DNA from: Blastococcus sp. TF02-8
GTDB lineage: Bacteria > Actinomycetota > Actinomycetes > Mycobacteriales > Geodermatophilaceae
Direction of reading: 5' to 3'
DNA length: 64,000 bases
Assembly: GCF_003319175.1 (NCBI RefSeq)
Contig: NZ_QOHK01000004.1
Coordinates: 248,001-312,000, forward strand
A program made the position numbers and the translations under genes. The notes under the pieces are model-generated. The model was not told where the DNA came from, did not search any database, and saw only the letters and a list, made by a program, of their open reading frames with translations. This document shows positions 41,460-50,042 of the stretch, piece by piece (the stretch's first letter is position 1; every line of letters starts with the position of its first letter).

Positions 41460-42976
41460 GGCAGCGTCACGCCCTCGAAGTTGATCGCCTTGTCCGCGCG
41501 GATCTCGTAGCCGGTCAGCCCGGGCGCCCAGGCCTGCACGACGTCGGGGTTGTAGAGGTACAGGTAGGAGACGTCGTCGACGATCAGCTTGGTGGCCTGG
41601 TCGTAGAGGTCCTTGCGGGCGTCCTGGTCGGTCTCGGTCGAGGCGCGGGTGAGCAGGTCGTCGACCTGCGGGTTGCTGTACTTCTGGTAGTTGCTGGCCC
41701 CGCCGGTGATGTGCTGGGCGTGGTAGAAGTCGAACGGGTCGATGTTGCCCAGCCAGCCCAGCATGAAGGCGTCGAAGTCGCCCTGGGACTGGCGGTCCAG
41801 CCAGGTGGCGAAGTCCGTCGTCTGCACGTCCACCTGGATGCCGATCGGCTCGAGCTCGCTGGCGATCACCTGGGCGGCGGTCACCGTCTCCGGGTACTCG
41901 TCGGTGACCATCAGGCCCATCCGGATCGGCGTCTGCACCCCCGACTCGGCGATGAGCTGCTTGGCGGCCGCCTCGTCGGCCTTGAAGGGTGCGTAGTCGC
42001 TGTGGAAGAAGCTGTCCTCGGGGATCGCCGTCTGGTTCGGCTGCGCCGCGTCGAACTTCGCGGCCTGGGTGACGGCGTCCCGGTCGACGGCGGTGGCGAT
42101 CGCCTTGCGCACCTGCGGGTTGTCGAACGGCGGCCGGGCGAAGTTCATGCTCATGTACCAGTAGTCGACGCTGGGCGTGGTGGCCAGCTCGACGGAGTCG
42201 TCGTCCGCGAGGGAGTCGACCTGCTGGGGCGGGATGTTGTCGGTCCACTGCACCTCGCCGTTCTGCAGCGCGGTCAGCGCCGCCGCCGGCTCGGTGATGT
42301 AGCGGAACTCGACGCCGTCGATGCTGGGCTCGTCGCCCCAGTAGTCGTCGTTCTTCGTCAGCACGGTGCTGCTGGCGTCGGACTTCTCCAGCTTGAACGG
42401 GCCGGTGCCCACCGCCTCGGTGGTGAGGTCGTACGTGTCGGCGGCGCCCTCCGGGAGGATCGCCATCCCCTTGAACGAGCCGATCAGCGCCGGCAGGTTC
42501 GGGGTGGGCTGGGTGACCCGGATGACGACGGTGTCCGGCCCGTCGGCCTCGACCGAGTCGACGGTGGCGAACCGGTAGGAGTTGCTCAGGTCCTCGTCGA
42601 TGATCCGGCTGTAGGAGTAGACGACGTCGGCGGAGTCGAACTCGCTGCCGTCGTGGAACGTCACGCCGTCGCGGAGGGTGAACCGCCACTCCAGGTCGTC
42701 GTCGCTGGTCGTCCACTCCGTCGCCAGGCTCGGCTCCATCGTGAGGTCCTCGCCGTTGGGGACCACCAGGGTGTCGTAGACGTTCTCCAGCACCTGGAAG
42801 CTGGCGTAGGCGTTCGTGACGTGCGGGTCGAACTGGTCGGGCTGGGCGCTGACCGCGGCGACCAGGACGTCGTCGCCCCCACCCCCGCCCCCGGTGTCGA
42901 CGGAGTCACCACCCGAGCAGGCGCTGAGTGCGAGCGTGCCGGCCGCGACGAGGGCGAGGAGTCGTGTCGAGCGCAC
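41456..42976 (-). CDS. peptide ABC transporter substrate-binding lipoprotein (SBP family 5)
   Basis: A 506-residue extracellular binding protein. The GTG at 42976 follows AGGAGG. The signal peptide ends in a lipobox LSAC (Cys20), so it is lipid-anchored. After a Gly-rich spacer come the SBP_bac_5 features: DQFDPHVTNAYASFQVLENV, LRDGVTFHDGSEFDSADVVYS and GTGPFKLEK. It captures peptides or similar solutes for the permease/ATPase set encoded downstream in the same overlapping operon; it is the first gene, so the promoter lies in 42977-43115. Confidence 0.92.
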   Translation of the reverse strand: MRSTRLLALVAAGTLALSACSGGDSVDTGGGGGGDDVLVAAVSAQPDQFDPHVTNAYASFQVLENVYDTLVVPNGEDLTMEPSLATEWTTSDDDLEWRFTLRDGVTFHDGSEFDSADVVYSYSRIIDEDLSNSYRFATVDSVEADGPDTVVIRVTQPTPNLPALIGSFKGMAILPEGAADTYDLTTEAVGTGPFKLEKSDASSTVLTKNDDYWGDEPSIDGVEFRYITEPAAALTALQNGEVQWTDNIPPQQVDSLADDDSVELATTPSVDYWYMSMNFARPPFDNPQVRKAIATAVDRDAVTQAAKFDAAQPNQTAIPEDSFFHSDYAPFKADEAAAKQLIAESGVQTPIRMGLMVTDEYPETVTAAQVIASELEPIGIQVDVQTTDFATWLDRQSQGDFDAFMLGWLGNIDPFDFYHAQHITGGASNYQKYSNPQVDDLLTRASTETDQDARKDLYDQATKLIVDDVSYLYLYNPDVVQAWAPGLTGYEIRADKAINFEGVTLP

Positions 42977-43115
42977 CGAGGACCTCCTGGGTCTGGGGAG
43001 ACGTCGTCCGTCCCCCGACCCTGGCCCCGTCCGCGCAGGTCCGCGACCCGAGACCGGAACTCCGGCGAATCGTTGCGCGGCCGTGACCGTTCCGTCACAC
43101 CGGCCGCCCCGCGCG

Positions 43116-43271
43116 TCAGTCGACGGTGACGTCGTTGAACGGCAGCCGCGGCTCCACCCACGGGAACACCACGAACAGGAGCAGCGCGCACACCGCCGCG
43201 ACCAGCAGGAACGCCTGCAGCGCCTTGAGCGCCGTCCCACCCGGCAGGTGCCGCCAGATCCACGCGTACAC
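43116..43271 (-). CDS. small membrane protein associated with class E sortase
   Basis: A 51-residue protein from the GTG at 43271: VYAWIWRHLPGGTALKALQA, one hydrophobic helix (FLLVAAVCALLLFVVFPWV) and tail EPRLPFNDVTVD. Proteins with this WRHLPG head and PxLPFNDVTV tail sit beside sortase genes in many actinobacteria, to my knowledge without assigned function. Its start is 9 bp after the sortase stop. The tail, on the outside, could be a substrate or cofactor for the sortase. Confidence 0.8.
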   Translation of the reverse strand: MYAWIWRHLPGGTALKALQAFLLVAAVCALLLFVVFPWVEPRLPFNDVTVD

Positions 43272-43280
43272 GTCCGCTCC

Positions 43281-44072
43281 TCAGCCCTCGTACAGCGCCG
43301 GCGGCCCGTCGGGCAGGTCGGCCTTGGAGAGCGGGCCGCCGTCGAGCCGGGCATGGATGATCAACCGCTGCCGCGCGGAGAACCGCGGGTGGCAGGTGGT
43401 CAGGGTCAGGTACGCCCCGGTGGGCGCGGCCGAGGCCGCCTGGTCCGGGGTCGGCGAGATGACGTCGGTGTCGGTCGGACGCACGATCTCCATGCCGGCG
43501 ATGCCGCTGGGATCGGCGTCCAGGTCGCCGGTCGCCGGATCGCCGAGCACCCGGTAGACGAACCACTGGTCGGCGGTCTCGACGACGACGGGATCACCCG
43601 GGCGCATCGCGTCCAGGTCGAGGAACGGCGAGCCCTTGCCCACCCGGTGACCGGCGAGCGCCACGTTGCCCTGCTCGCCGGGCATCGCCGTCCCCACGTA
43701 GTGCCCGGGGCCCTGGGAGAGCTGGGTCTCGCTGGTGCCCTCGAGGATCACGCGGGCGTAGTCCTCCCCCAGCCGCGGGATGCGCAGCACCCCGAAGGCG
43801 TCGCCGAGCTCCACCTGGCGCAGCTGCGGATCGGCGGTCGCCGGGCGCGACCACTCCTCCCGCAGCTCCTGGGTGAGCTCCTCCTGCTTCCGACCGGTGA
43901 GGTAGTCGGTGACGTAGAGCTCGTAGACGACGAACAGCAGCAGGACCAGCCCGCCGGTGATGAGCACCTCGCCGAGCCCGCGCACCACCGTGCGCACCCG
44001 GTCACCAGCGGTCCGCGGTGCCGGGGGGCCCAGCCGGCCGTACGAGTCGTCATCGCCACCCGGGCCCGTCAT
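43281..44072 (-). CDS. class E sortase
   Basis: A 263-residue transpeptidase with an N-terminal membrane anchor (about 33-55) and an exterior catalytic barrel. The catalytic Cys is in LTLTTCHPRFSARQRL (TLxTC, with Arg downstream), and the His in NVALAGHRVG. Class E sortases cleave LAxTG-type signals and link proteins to peptidoglycan or pili. ATG at 44072 is preceded by GGGGGAGC; an upstream ATG at 44129 would add 19 residues. No obvious LAxTG substrate is encoded nearby. Confidence 0.9.
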   Translation of the reverse strand: MTGPGGDDDSYGRLGPPAPRTAGDRVRTVVRGLGEVLITGGLVLLLFVVYELYVTDYLTGRKQEELTQELREEWSRPATADPQLRQVELGDAFGVLRIPRLGEDYARVILEGTSETQLSQGPGHYVGTAMPGEQGNVALAGHRVGKGSPFLDLDAMRPGDPVVVETADQWFVYRVLGDPATGDLDADPSGIAGMEIVRPTDTDVISPTPDQAASAAPTGAYLTLTTCHPRFSARQRLIIHARLDGGPLSKADLPDGPPALYEG

Positions 44073-44199
44073 GCCGCTCCCCCGGTCGTCTCGGCGCCGA
44101 TCCGGAGCCCCGCCGGCCGACGTCCGCATGCTAGGTGGGGCCGAGCCCCGGAACGTGCATCCCGGCCCCCGATGTCGGGACCCGGAGGCGGCCCGCCCC

Positions 44200-45414
44200 T
44201 CAGCGCACGTGCACGCCGGAGATCGTGCGCGCGATGACCAGCCGCTGGATCTCCGACGTCCCCTCGAAGATCGTGTAGATCTTGGCGTCGCGGGCCATCC
44301 GCTCGACCGGGTACTCGCGGGTGAAGCCGTTGCCGCCGAGGATCTGCATCGCCTTCTCGGTGACGCGCACGGCGGCCTCGCCGGCGACCAGCTTGGACAT
44401 CGACCCCTCGGCGGCGGTGAACTGCTGGCCGTTGCGCGCCATCCACGCGGCGCGCCACACCAGGAGGCGGGCGGCGTCGATGGAGGTCTTCATGTCGGCG
44501 AGCATGAAGGCGATGGCCTGGTTCTCGATGATCGGGCGACCGAACTGCTCGCGGGTCTTCGCGTACTCCAGCGCGTAGTCGTAGGCGGCGCGGGCGACGC
44601 CCACCGCCTGGGCGCCGACCGCCGGCCGGGTGCGCTCGAAGGTCGCCATCGAGGGCTGGGTGCGGCCGCTCTTCTGCCCCTCGCGCGCCCGGGCCAGGCG
44701 CTGCTCCAGCTTCTCCTTGCCGCCGAGCAGGCAGTCGCCGGGGATGCGGCAGTCCTCGAGCACGACCTCGGCGGTGTGCGAGGCGCGGATGCCGTGCTTG
44801 AGGAACTTCTGGCCCTGGCTGATGCCCTTCGTGCCCGGCGGGACCACGAAGCTGGCGTGCCCGCGGGCCTTGAGCTCCGGGTCGACGACGGCGTTCACCA
44901 CGTGGATGTCGGCGATGCCGCCGTTGGTCGCCCAGGTCTTGGTGCCGTTGAGCACCCACTCGTCGGTCTTCTCGTCGTAGACCGCGCGGGTGCGCATGGC
45001 GCCGACGTCGGACCCGGCGTCGGGCTCGCTGGAGCAGAACGCCGCGACCTTCGGCTCGGCTTCCGTGCCGAACATCGCCGGGATCCACTGCCCGACCTGC
45101 TCGTCGGTGCCGTTGGCGCGCACGCTCGCCGCGGCCAGCGTGGTGCCGACGATCGCCAGCCCGATCCCGGCGTCACCCCAGAAGAGCTCCTCCATGGTGA
45201 TCGGGATGCCGAGCCCGGACTCGTCGAACCACTGGGTGGCGAAGAAGTCCAGGGAGTAGAGGCCGATCTTGGCGGCCTCCTGGAGCACCGGCCACGGGAA
45301 CTCCTCCCGCTCGTCCCACTCGTTCGCCGCGGGACGCACGACGTTCGCGGCGAACTCGTGGATCCACTTCTGCAGCTCGAGCTGGTCCTCGGTGAGGTCG
45401 AACGAGACGGGCAT
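44200..45414 (-). CDS. acyl-CoA dehydrogenase
   Basis: A 404-residue flavoenzyme for the first step of beta-oxidation or amino-acid acyl-CoA breakdown. It shows FDLTEDQLELQKWIHEFA at the start, FAD-contact AFCSSEPDAGSDVGAM, WVLNGTKTWATNGG, and IFEGTSEIQRLVIART with the catalytic Glu near the C terminus. The chain-length preference cannot be read. It is transcribed alone; the gap to the sortase start is 127 bp. Confidence 0.92.
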   Translation of the reverse strand: MPVSFDLTEDQLELQKWIHEFAANVVRPAANEWDEREEFPWPVLQEAAKIGLYSLDFFATQWFDESGLGIPITMEELFWGDAGIGLAIVGTTLAAASVRANGTDEQVGQWIPAMFGTEAEPKVAAFCSSEPDAGSDVGAMRTRAVYDEKTDEWVLNGTKTWATNGGIADIHVVNAVVDPELKARGHASFVVPPGTKGISQGQKFLKHGIRASHTAEVVLEDCRIPGDCLLGGKEKLEQRLARAREGQKSGRTQPSMATFERTRPAVGAQAVGVARAAYDYALEYAKTREQFGRPIIENQAIAFMLADMKTSIDAARLLVWRAAWMARNGQQFTAAEGSMSKLVAGEAAVRVTEKAMQILGGNGFTREYPVERMARDAKIYTIFEGTSEIQRLVIARTISGVHVR

Positions 45415-45501
45415 GGGATCTCCCTGTTCAGAACGGATGGAGCACTGTGCAGAGACGATGGACCGCGGCCGGCCGGCGCGCGAGGCTATCGCGAGGTCGG
45501 G

Positions 45502-46347
45502 CTACACCGCCCAGGACGGTGACCGACGTCGGTGCCGGGACTCGGCGGTCGCCAGCAGGGACGTGGCCGCCAGGAGGACGCGTCGGAACCGGCCAGCGCC
45601 TTCTGCCCGCGAGAGCAGCACCTCCAGCCTGGTCGCTGTCAGCCGGTTCCCGTGCCGACGCGCCAGGCGGCGGACCCGGCGCCTGTTGCGCACACCGGAG
45701 CGGGTGCTCCGCTTGTGGGCGATCATCTCGGTGGGGTCGACGTCGTCGACGACGACGGCCTGTGCCCACAGGATGTCCAGCAGGGCGACGATCTTGTCGT
45801 GGTAGCCCACGAGCATGTAGTCGTAGTGACTGACCCGGCTGATCACGCGGATGGAGCTGGCCGCGTTCAGGAGCTGCGACCCGAAGGCGTAGTACACGAC
45901 GTCGGGACCGACCCGGCCGCTGAGAACCGTGGCCGACAGCTCCGCCAGGAAGTGCACGACACGAGGAACCGCGTCGGCGAGCACGTTGAGCTCGTGGCGC
46001 GCCTCGTCGTCGGTCATCCCCGCCACCCGCCGCTCGTCCTCGGGGCGAACGGCGAACGACGCCTCGGGCCACGGGGTCTCGTCGGGCAGGAAGAACGAGA
46101 CCCCGACCCGTCGCTTCAGGGCCAGGTAAGAGGACTGCTCCGCCCAGGCCATCTGGTTGTAGTAGCTGCCGGCACCCCGTGCGATGCCGATGGCGCGGCG
46201 CCAGTCCACCCCGAGCGCACGCCACGAGTCCGACAGCCCCCGGAGGAGCTGCACCTCCCCGTTGCGCGACTCCACGCGCGCCGCCCGCCACTGCAGGACG
46301 GTGACGACGAATGCCGCCACCGCCACCAGCACACCCAGGTCGCCCAC
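45502..46347 (-). CDS. unknown protein with N-terminal membrane helix
   Basis: A 281-residue protein from the GTG at 46347. One membrane helix (VGDLGVLVAVAAFVVTVLQW) is followed by a basic helix (RAARVESRNGEVQLLRGLSD), then a helical region with ELNVLADAVPRVVHFLAELSA and YHDKIVALLDILWAQAVVVDD. The C-terminal 70 residues are very Arg-rich (RRRVRRLARRHGNR). Not recognised. The plan resembles phage- or defence-associated helical membrane proteins, without diagnostic residues. It starts 15 bp after the htdX-like gene. Confidence 0.5.
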   Translation of the reverse strand: MGDLGVLVAVAAFVVTVLQWRAARVESRNGEVQLLRGLSDSWRALGVDWRRAIGIARGAGSYYNQMAWAEQSSYLALKRRVGVSFFLPDETPWPEASFAVRPEDERRVAGMTDDEARHELNVLADAVPRVVHFLAELSATVLSGRVGPDVVYYAFGSQLLNAASSIRVISRVSHYDYMLVGYHDKIVALLDILWAQAVVVDDVDPTEMIAHKRSTRSGVRNRRRVRRLARRHGNRLTATRLEVLLSRAEGAGRFRRVLLAATSLLATAESRHRRRSPSWAV

Positions 46348-46361
46348 GAGCCGGGCGCCGG

Positions 46362-47219
46362 TCAGGACAGCGGGCGGATGGTTCCGACCAGGTGCTCGGT
46401 GCCGCTCTTCTGGTTGCGGACGGCGACGTCCCACCCGCCCTCGGCCTGCGCCGTGGCGAGAGTGACCGTCGAGGGGAGGAACAGCGGCTTGCGGAAGCCG
46501 ACGTCCACCGTGAACGCGTCCGGCAGCCGGTTCGCCAGCGCCGCCAGCACCCGCGCCTTGACCCACATGCCGTGCGCGATCGCCCGCTTGAAGCCGAACG
46601 CCTTCGCCGTCAGCCCCGACAGGTGGATCGGGTTCACGTCGCCGGAGACCGCGGCGTACCGGCGGCCGGCGTCGTCCGGGATCCGCCAGGTGGCGACCGA
46701 CCGCTCCAGGTCGCCGACGGACACGGTGACGTCGGACTCCGGCGCGCCGTCCGGCGCCTTCGCGCCGCGGGCCAGGTACGTCGAGCGCCCCCGCCAGACC
46801 TCGTCACCGCCGGCGCGCACCGAGGCGCACAGGTCGACCGTGGCGCCGCTGGGGTGGGCGGCGAACCGCTCCGCCCAGACCTCCAGGTCGAGGGTCTCGC
46901 TCGCCGCGACCGGCCGGACGACGTCGATGCGGTTGCGCACGTGCACCAGCCCGGGCAGGGCCAGCGGGAACGCGCGGTCGCTCATCAGCGCCATCTGCAG
47001 CGGGAAGGTGAGCATGTGCGGGTAGGTCGCCGGCACCGCGTCCGCCAGCGGGAACCGGCAGACCCGGGCGTACTCGGCCAGGTTCGCCGGGTCCACGGTG
47101 ACGCCGGTGCGGGCCAGGTGGGTGTCGGGCAGGTCCCCGCCGCGGCCGCGCGCGGTGAGCGCGGCCTTGGCGAAAAGCGCCGCCATGTTCGGCGGAGCGT
47201 CGAGCACGGTCCGGGTCAT
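46362..47219 (-). CDS. htdX: 3-hydroxyacyl-thioester dehydratase (HtdX-like)
   Basis: A 285-residue double-hot-dog dehydratase. The C-terminal hot dog has the hydratase motif SGDVNPIHLSGLTAKAFGF (catalytic Asp/His) and KRAIAHGMW. It should convert (R)-3-hydroxyacyl thioesters to 2-enoyl thioesters in a fatty-acid elongation-like cycle. In Mycobacterium tuberculosis htdX (Rv0241c) is next to fabG4 (Rv0242c), as here: the fabG4-like stop and this start are one base apart. Confidence 0.85.
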   Translation of the reverse strand: MTRTVLDAPPNMAALFAKAALTARGRGGDLPDTHLARTGVTVDPANLAEYARVCRFPLADAVPATYPHMLTFPLQMALMSDRAFPLALPGLVHVRNRIDVVRPVAASETLDLEVWAERFAAHPSGATVDLCASVRAGGDEVWRGRSTYLARGAKAPDGAPESDVTVSVGDLERSVATWRIPDDAGRRYAAVSGDVNPIHLSGLTAKAFGFKRAIAHGMWVKARVLAALANRLPDAFTVDVGFRKPLFLPSTVTLATAQAEGGWDVAVRNQKSGTEHLVGTIRPLS

Positions 47220-47220
47220 G

Positions 47221-48576
47221 TCAGGCGCCCAGCATGGACTGGCCGCAGACCCGCACGGTCTGGCCGTTCACGCCCGCGCTGCCCGGCTGCGAGAGCCAGG
47301 CGATCGTCTCGGCGACGTCGACCGGCAGACCGCCCTGCTGCAGCGAGTTGATCCGGGAGCCGACCTCGCGGGTGCCGATGGGCATCTTCGCCGTCATCTC
47401 GGTGACGATGAAGCCCGGCGCGACGGCGTTGATGGTCGCGTTCCGCTCGGCGAACTGCGGGGCCCACGCACGGACCATGCCGATGACACCGGCCTTGGAC
47501 GCCGCGTAGTTGGTCTGCCCGCGGTTGCCGGCGATGCCCGACTGCGAGGAGACGCAGACGACGCGGGCGCCCGGCTTCAGCACCTCGCCGTCGTCGAGCA
47601 GGGCCTGCGTGATGTCCAGCTGCGCCTGGAGGTTCACGGCCATGACCGAGTTCCAGCGGGCGGCGTCCATGTTCACCAGCAGCTTGTCGCGGGTGATCCC
47701 GGCGTTGTGCACGATGACGTCGACGCCGCCGTGCCGCTCGCGGAGGTGCTCGATGAGCCGCTGCGGCGCGTCGGAGGCGGTGATGTCGAGCTGGAACGCC
47801 GTCCCGCCGATCTCGTTCGCCACCGTCGCCAGGCTCTCCCCCGCGGCCGGGATGTCCACGGCGACGACGTGGGCGCCGTCCCGCGCCATGACCTTGGCGA
47901 TGGCCGCGCCGATGCCGCGCGCGGCGCCGGTGACGACCGCGACCTTGCCGGCCAGCGGCTTCGCGGCGTCCTCGCCGGTGGGCACGTCGGCCGGGGAGAC
48001 CGCGAGCAGCTGGCCGTCGACGTAGGCCGAGCGGCCGGAGAGGAAGAACTTCAGGGGGCTGGCGACCGAGGCCTCGGCCCCCTCGGGCACGTAGACCGCG
48101 TTGGCCGTCGAGCCGTTGAGGAGCTCCTTGCCGATCGAGCGGACCAGGCCGTCGATGGCCTGGCGCGCGGCGGCCTGGGCCGGGGAGTCGGCGTCCTGCG
48201 GCGGGTCGGCCAGGATCAGCACCCGGCCGCTCGGGCGCAGCCGCTTGATCGCCGGGGCGAGGAAGTCGTGCGCGCTGGCCAGGTCGGCCGGCGTGGTCAG
48301 GCCGGTGGCGTCGAGGACGACGGCGCCGAGCTTCTCGCCGTCGTTCGAGCCGTCGGCGGCCACCGGCGACAGCACGGTCACGTCGGCGTCGCGGAGGACC
48401 GCGGCCACGGTGTCGCGCAGCCGCCCCTGCCCGGCCGAGCCGATGATCACCGGGCCCGGGAGGAGGGGCTCCCCGGGCTCGTAGCGGCGCAGCACCGCCG
48501 GGCGCGGGAGGCCCAGCTGCTTGGTGAGCGTGGTGCCGAAGCCGGAGTTCGCGAAGTTCGTGTACCAGTCAGCCAC
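47221..48576 (-). CDS. fabG4: high-molecular-weight 3-ketoacyl reductase (FabG4-like)
   Basis: A 451-residue SDR. The N-terminal half is a non-catalytic flavodoxin-like domain; the C-terminal half is a complete FabG: VVTGAARGIGAAIAKVMARD (NAD(P) site), HNAGIT, and catalytic Ser/Tyr/Lys in VVCVSSQSGIAGNRGQTNYA and ASKAG. This long form is characteristic of FabG4 (Rv0242c), reported to reduce ketoacyl-CoA with NADH. Start GTG 48576 with GGAAGGAAGAG upstream. A 16-bp inverted repeat lies between this gene and fadA2. Confidence 0.9.
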   Translation of the reverse strand: MADWYTNFANSGFGTTLTKQLGLPRPAVLRRYEPGEPLLPGPVIIGSAGQGRLRDTVAAVLRDADVTVLSPVAADGSNDGEKLGAVVLDATGLTTPADLASAHDFLAPAIKRLRPSGRVLILADPPQDADSPAQAAARQAIDGLVRSIGKELLNGSTANAVYVPEGAEASVASPLKFFLSGRSAYVDGQLLAVSPADVPTGEDAAKPLAGKVAVVTGAARGIGAAIAKVMARDGAHVVAVDIPAAGESLATVANEIGGTAFQLDITASDAPQRLIEHLRERHGGVDVIVHNAGITRDKLLVNMDAARWNSVMAVNLQAQLDITQALLDDGEVLKPGARVVCVSSQSGIAGNRGQTNYAASKAGVIGMVRAWAPQFAERNATINAVAPGFIVTEMTAKMPIGTREVGSRINSLQQGGLPVDVAETIAWLSQPGSAGVNGQTVRVCGQSMLGA

Positions 48577-48599
48577 TGGAGGTCTCTTCCTTCCGAGGT

Positions 48600-48667
48600 G
48601 GGCGTTTCGTGCACTGAGTGCCCCTCGCCAGTCCGGGTGGGACGGGCAAAAAGTGCACGAAACGCCC
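48600..48667 (-). repeat. inverted GTGCAC repeat pair between fadA2 and fabG4
   Basis: GGGCGTTTCGTGCACT (48600-48615) and its exact complement (48652-48667) enclose 36 bases. Both flanking genes are read leftward, so the element is inside the shared transcript and can fold into a 16-bp stem. Same core as at 19144 and 20776. Confidence 0.75.
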
Positions 48668-48675
48668 GGGGTGGG

Positions 48676-49983
48676 TCAGGACTCGAGGATGGCGACGACG
48701 CCCTGGCCGCCGGCGGCGCAGATCGAGATCAGACCGCGCTTGCCGGGGCCGGCCGCGTGCAGCGTCTTGGCCAGCGAGGCGACGATCCGCCCACCGGTCG
48801 CGGCGAACGGGTGACCGGCGGCCAGCGAGGAGCCGTGCACGTTGAGCTTGGACCGGTCGATCGAGCCCAGCGGCGCGTCGAGGCCCAGCTTCTCCTTGCA
48901 GTACGCCGGGTCCTCCCAGGCCTTCATCGTCGCGAGGACCGTGGAGGCGAACGCCTCGTGGATCTCGTAGAAGTCGAAGTCCTGCAGGGTGAGGCCGTTG
49001 CGGGCGAGCATCTTCGGCACCGCGTAGACCGGGGCCATGAGCAGGCCCTCGCCGCCGTGCACGTAGTCCACCGCCGCGGTCTGCGCGTCGACCAGGTGGG
49101 CGAGCACCGGCAGGCCCTGCTCTTCGGCCCACTCGTCGCTGGCCAGCAGCACCGCCGACGCCCCGTCGGTCAGCGGGGTCGAGTTGCCGGCCGTCATCGT
49201 GGCCTCGGCGCCCTCGGGCAGGGCGCGCCCGAAGACCGGCTTGAGCTTGGCCAGCTTCTCCGCCGAGGAGTCCGGCCGGAGGTTCTGGTCGCGGGTCAGG
49301 CCGAGGAACGGCGTCACCAGGTCGTCGAAGAAGCCCTGGTCGTAGGCGGCGGCCATGAACTGGTGCGAGCGGACGGTGAGCTCGTCCTGCTCCTCGCGGC
49401 CGATCTCCCACTCGTGCGCCGTGAGCTGCGCGTGCTCGCCCATGGCCAGGCCGGTGCGCGGCTCGGCGTTGCGCGGGATCTCCGGCGCGATCATGCCGGG
49501 ACGGATCTTCGCGATCGCCTTGAGCCGGTCCTGCAGCGTCTTGGCGCTGTTGAGCGAGATGAGGATGCGGCGCAGGTCGTCGCCCACGGCCAGCGGGGCG
49601 TCGGAGGTGGTGTCGACGCCGCCGGCGATGCCGGACTCGATCTGCCCGAGGGCGATCTTGTTGGCGACCAGGATCGCCGCCTCGAGGCCGGTGCCGCACG
49701 CCTGCTGGACGTCGTAGGCCGGCGTGGCCGGGTCGAGCTTGGAGCCCAGCACCGACTCGCGGGTCAGGTTGAAGTCGCGGGCGTGCTTGAGCACGGCGCC
49801 CGCCACGACCTCGCCGACCTGCTTGCCCTGGAGGCCGAACCGCGCGACGAGCCCGTCGATGGTCGCGGTCAGCATGTCCTGGTTGGACGCCTGGGCGTAG
49901 GTCGAGTTGGACCGCGCGAACGGGATGCGGTTCCCGCCGACGATGGCGGCCTTGCGGGTCGCCGGCTTCGAGTTGCTCGCCAT
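48676..49983 (-). CDS. fadA2: acetyl-CoA acyltransferase (FadA2-like thiolase)
   Basis: A 435-residue thiolase. The acyl-binding Cys is in QQACGTGLEAA, the general-base His in YEIHEAFAST and the GHPFAATGGR and CAAGGQG loops follow. It cleaves or condenses 3-ketoacyl-CoA. GGAGGT precedes the ATG at 49983. It is divergent from the tetR-fadE5 unit and heads a minus-strand unit of fadA2-fabG4-htdX, matching the mycobacterial set. Confidence 0.9.
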   Translation of the reverse strand: MASNSKPATRKAAIVGGNRIPFARSNSTYAQASNQDMLTATIDGLVARFGLQGKQVGEVVAGAVLKHARDFNLTRESVLGSKLDPATPAYDVQQACGTGLEAAILVANKIALGQIESGIAGGVDTTSDAPLAVGDDLRRILISLNSAKTLQDRLKAIAKIRPGMIAPEIPRNAEPRTGLAMGEHAQLTAHEWEIGREEQDELTVRSHQFMAAAYDQGFFDDLVTPFLGLTRDQNLRPDSSAEKLAKLKPVFGRALPEGAEATMTAGNSTPLTDGASAVLLASDEWAEEQGLPVLAHLVDAQTAAVDYVHGGEGLLMAPVYAVPKMLARNGLTLQDFDFYEIHEAFASTVLATMKAWEDPAYCKEKLGLDAPLGSIDRSKLNVHGSSLAAGHPFAATGGRIVASLAKTLHAAGPGKRGLISICAAGGQGVVAILES

Positions 49984-50011
49984 GGGGACCTCCGGGGTAG
50001 GTGGAGTTGTC

Positions 50012-50033
50012 GGTACCGAGGGTACGCGGTACC
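50012..50033. promoter_or_regulatory. candidate TetR operator between fadA2 and tetR
   Basis: GGTACC at 50012 and again at 50028, with GGTACG between (50021), in the 59-bp divergent gap. The tetR ATG is 10 bp from the last base, so the message is probably short-leadered or leaderless and a repressor here would block both directions. Confidence 0.4.
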
Positions 50034-50042
50034 TTGTGTCAC

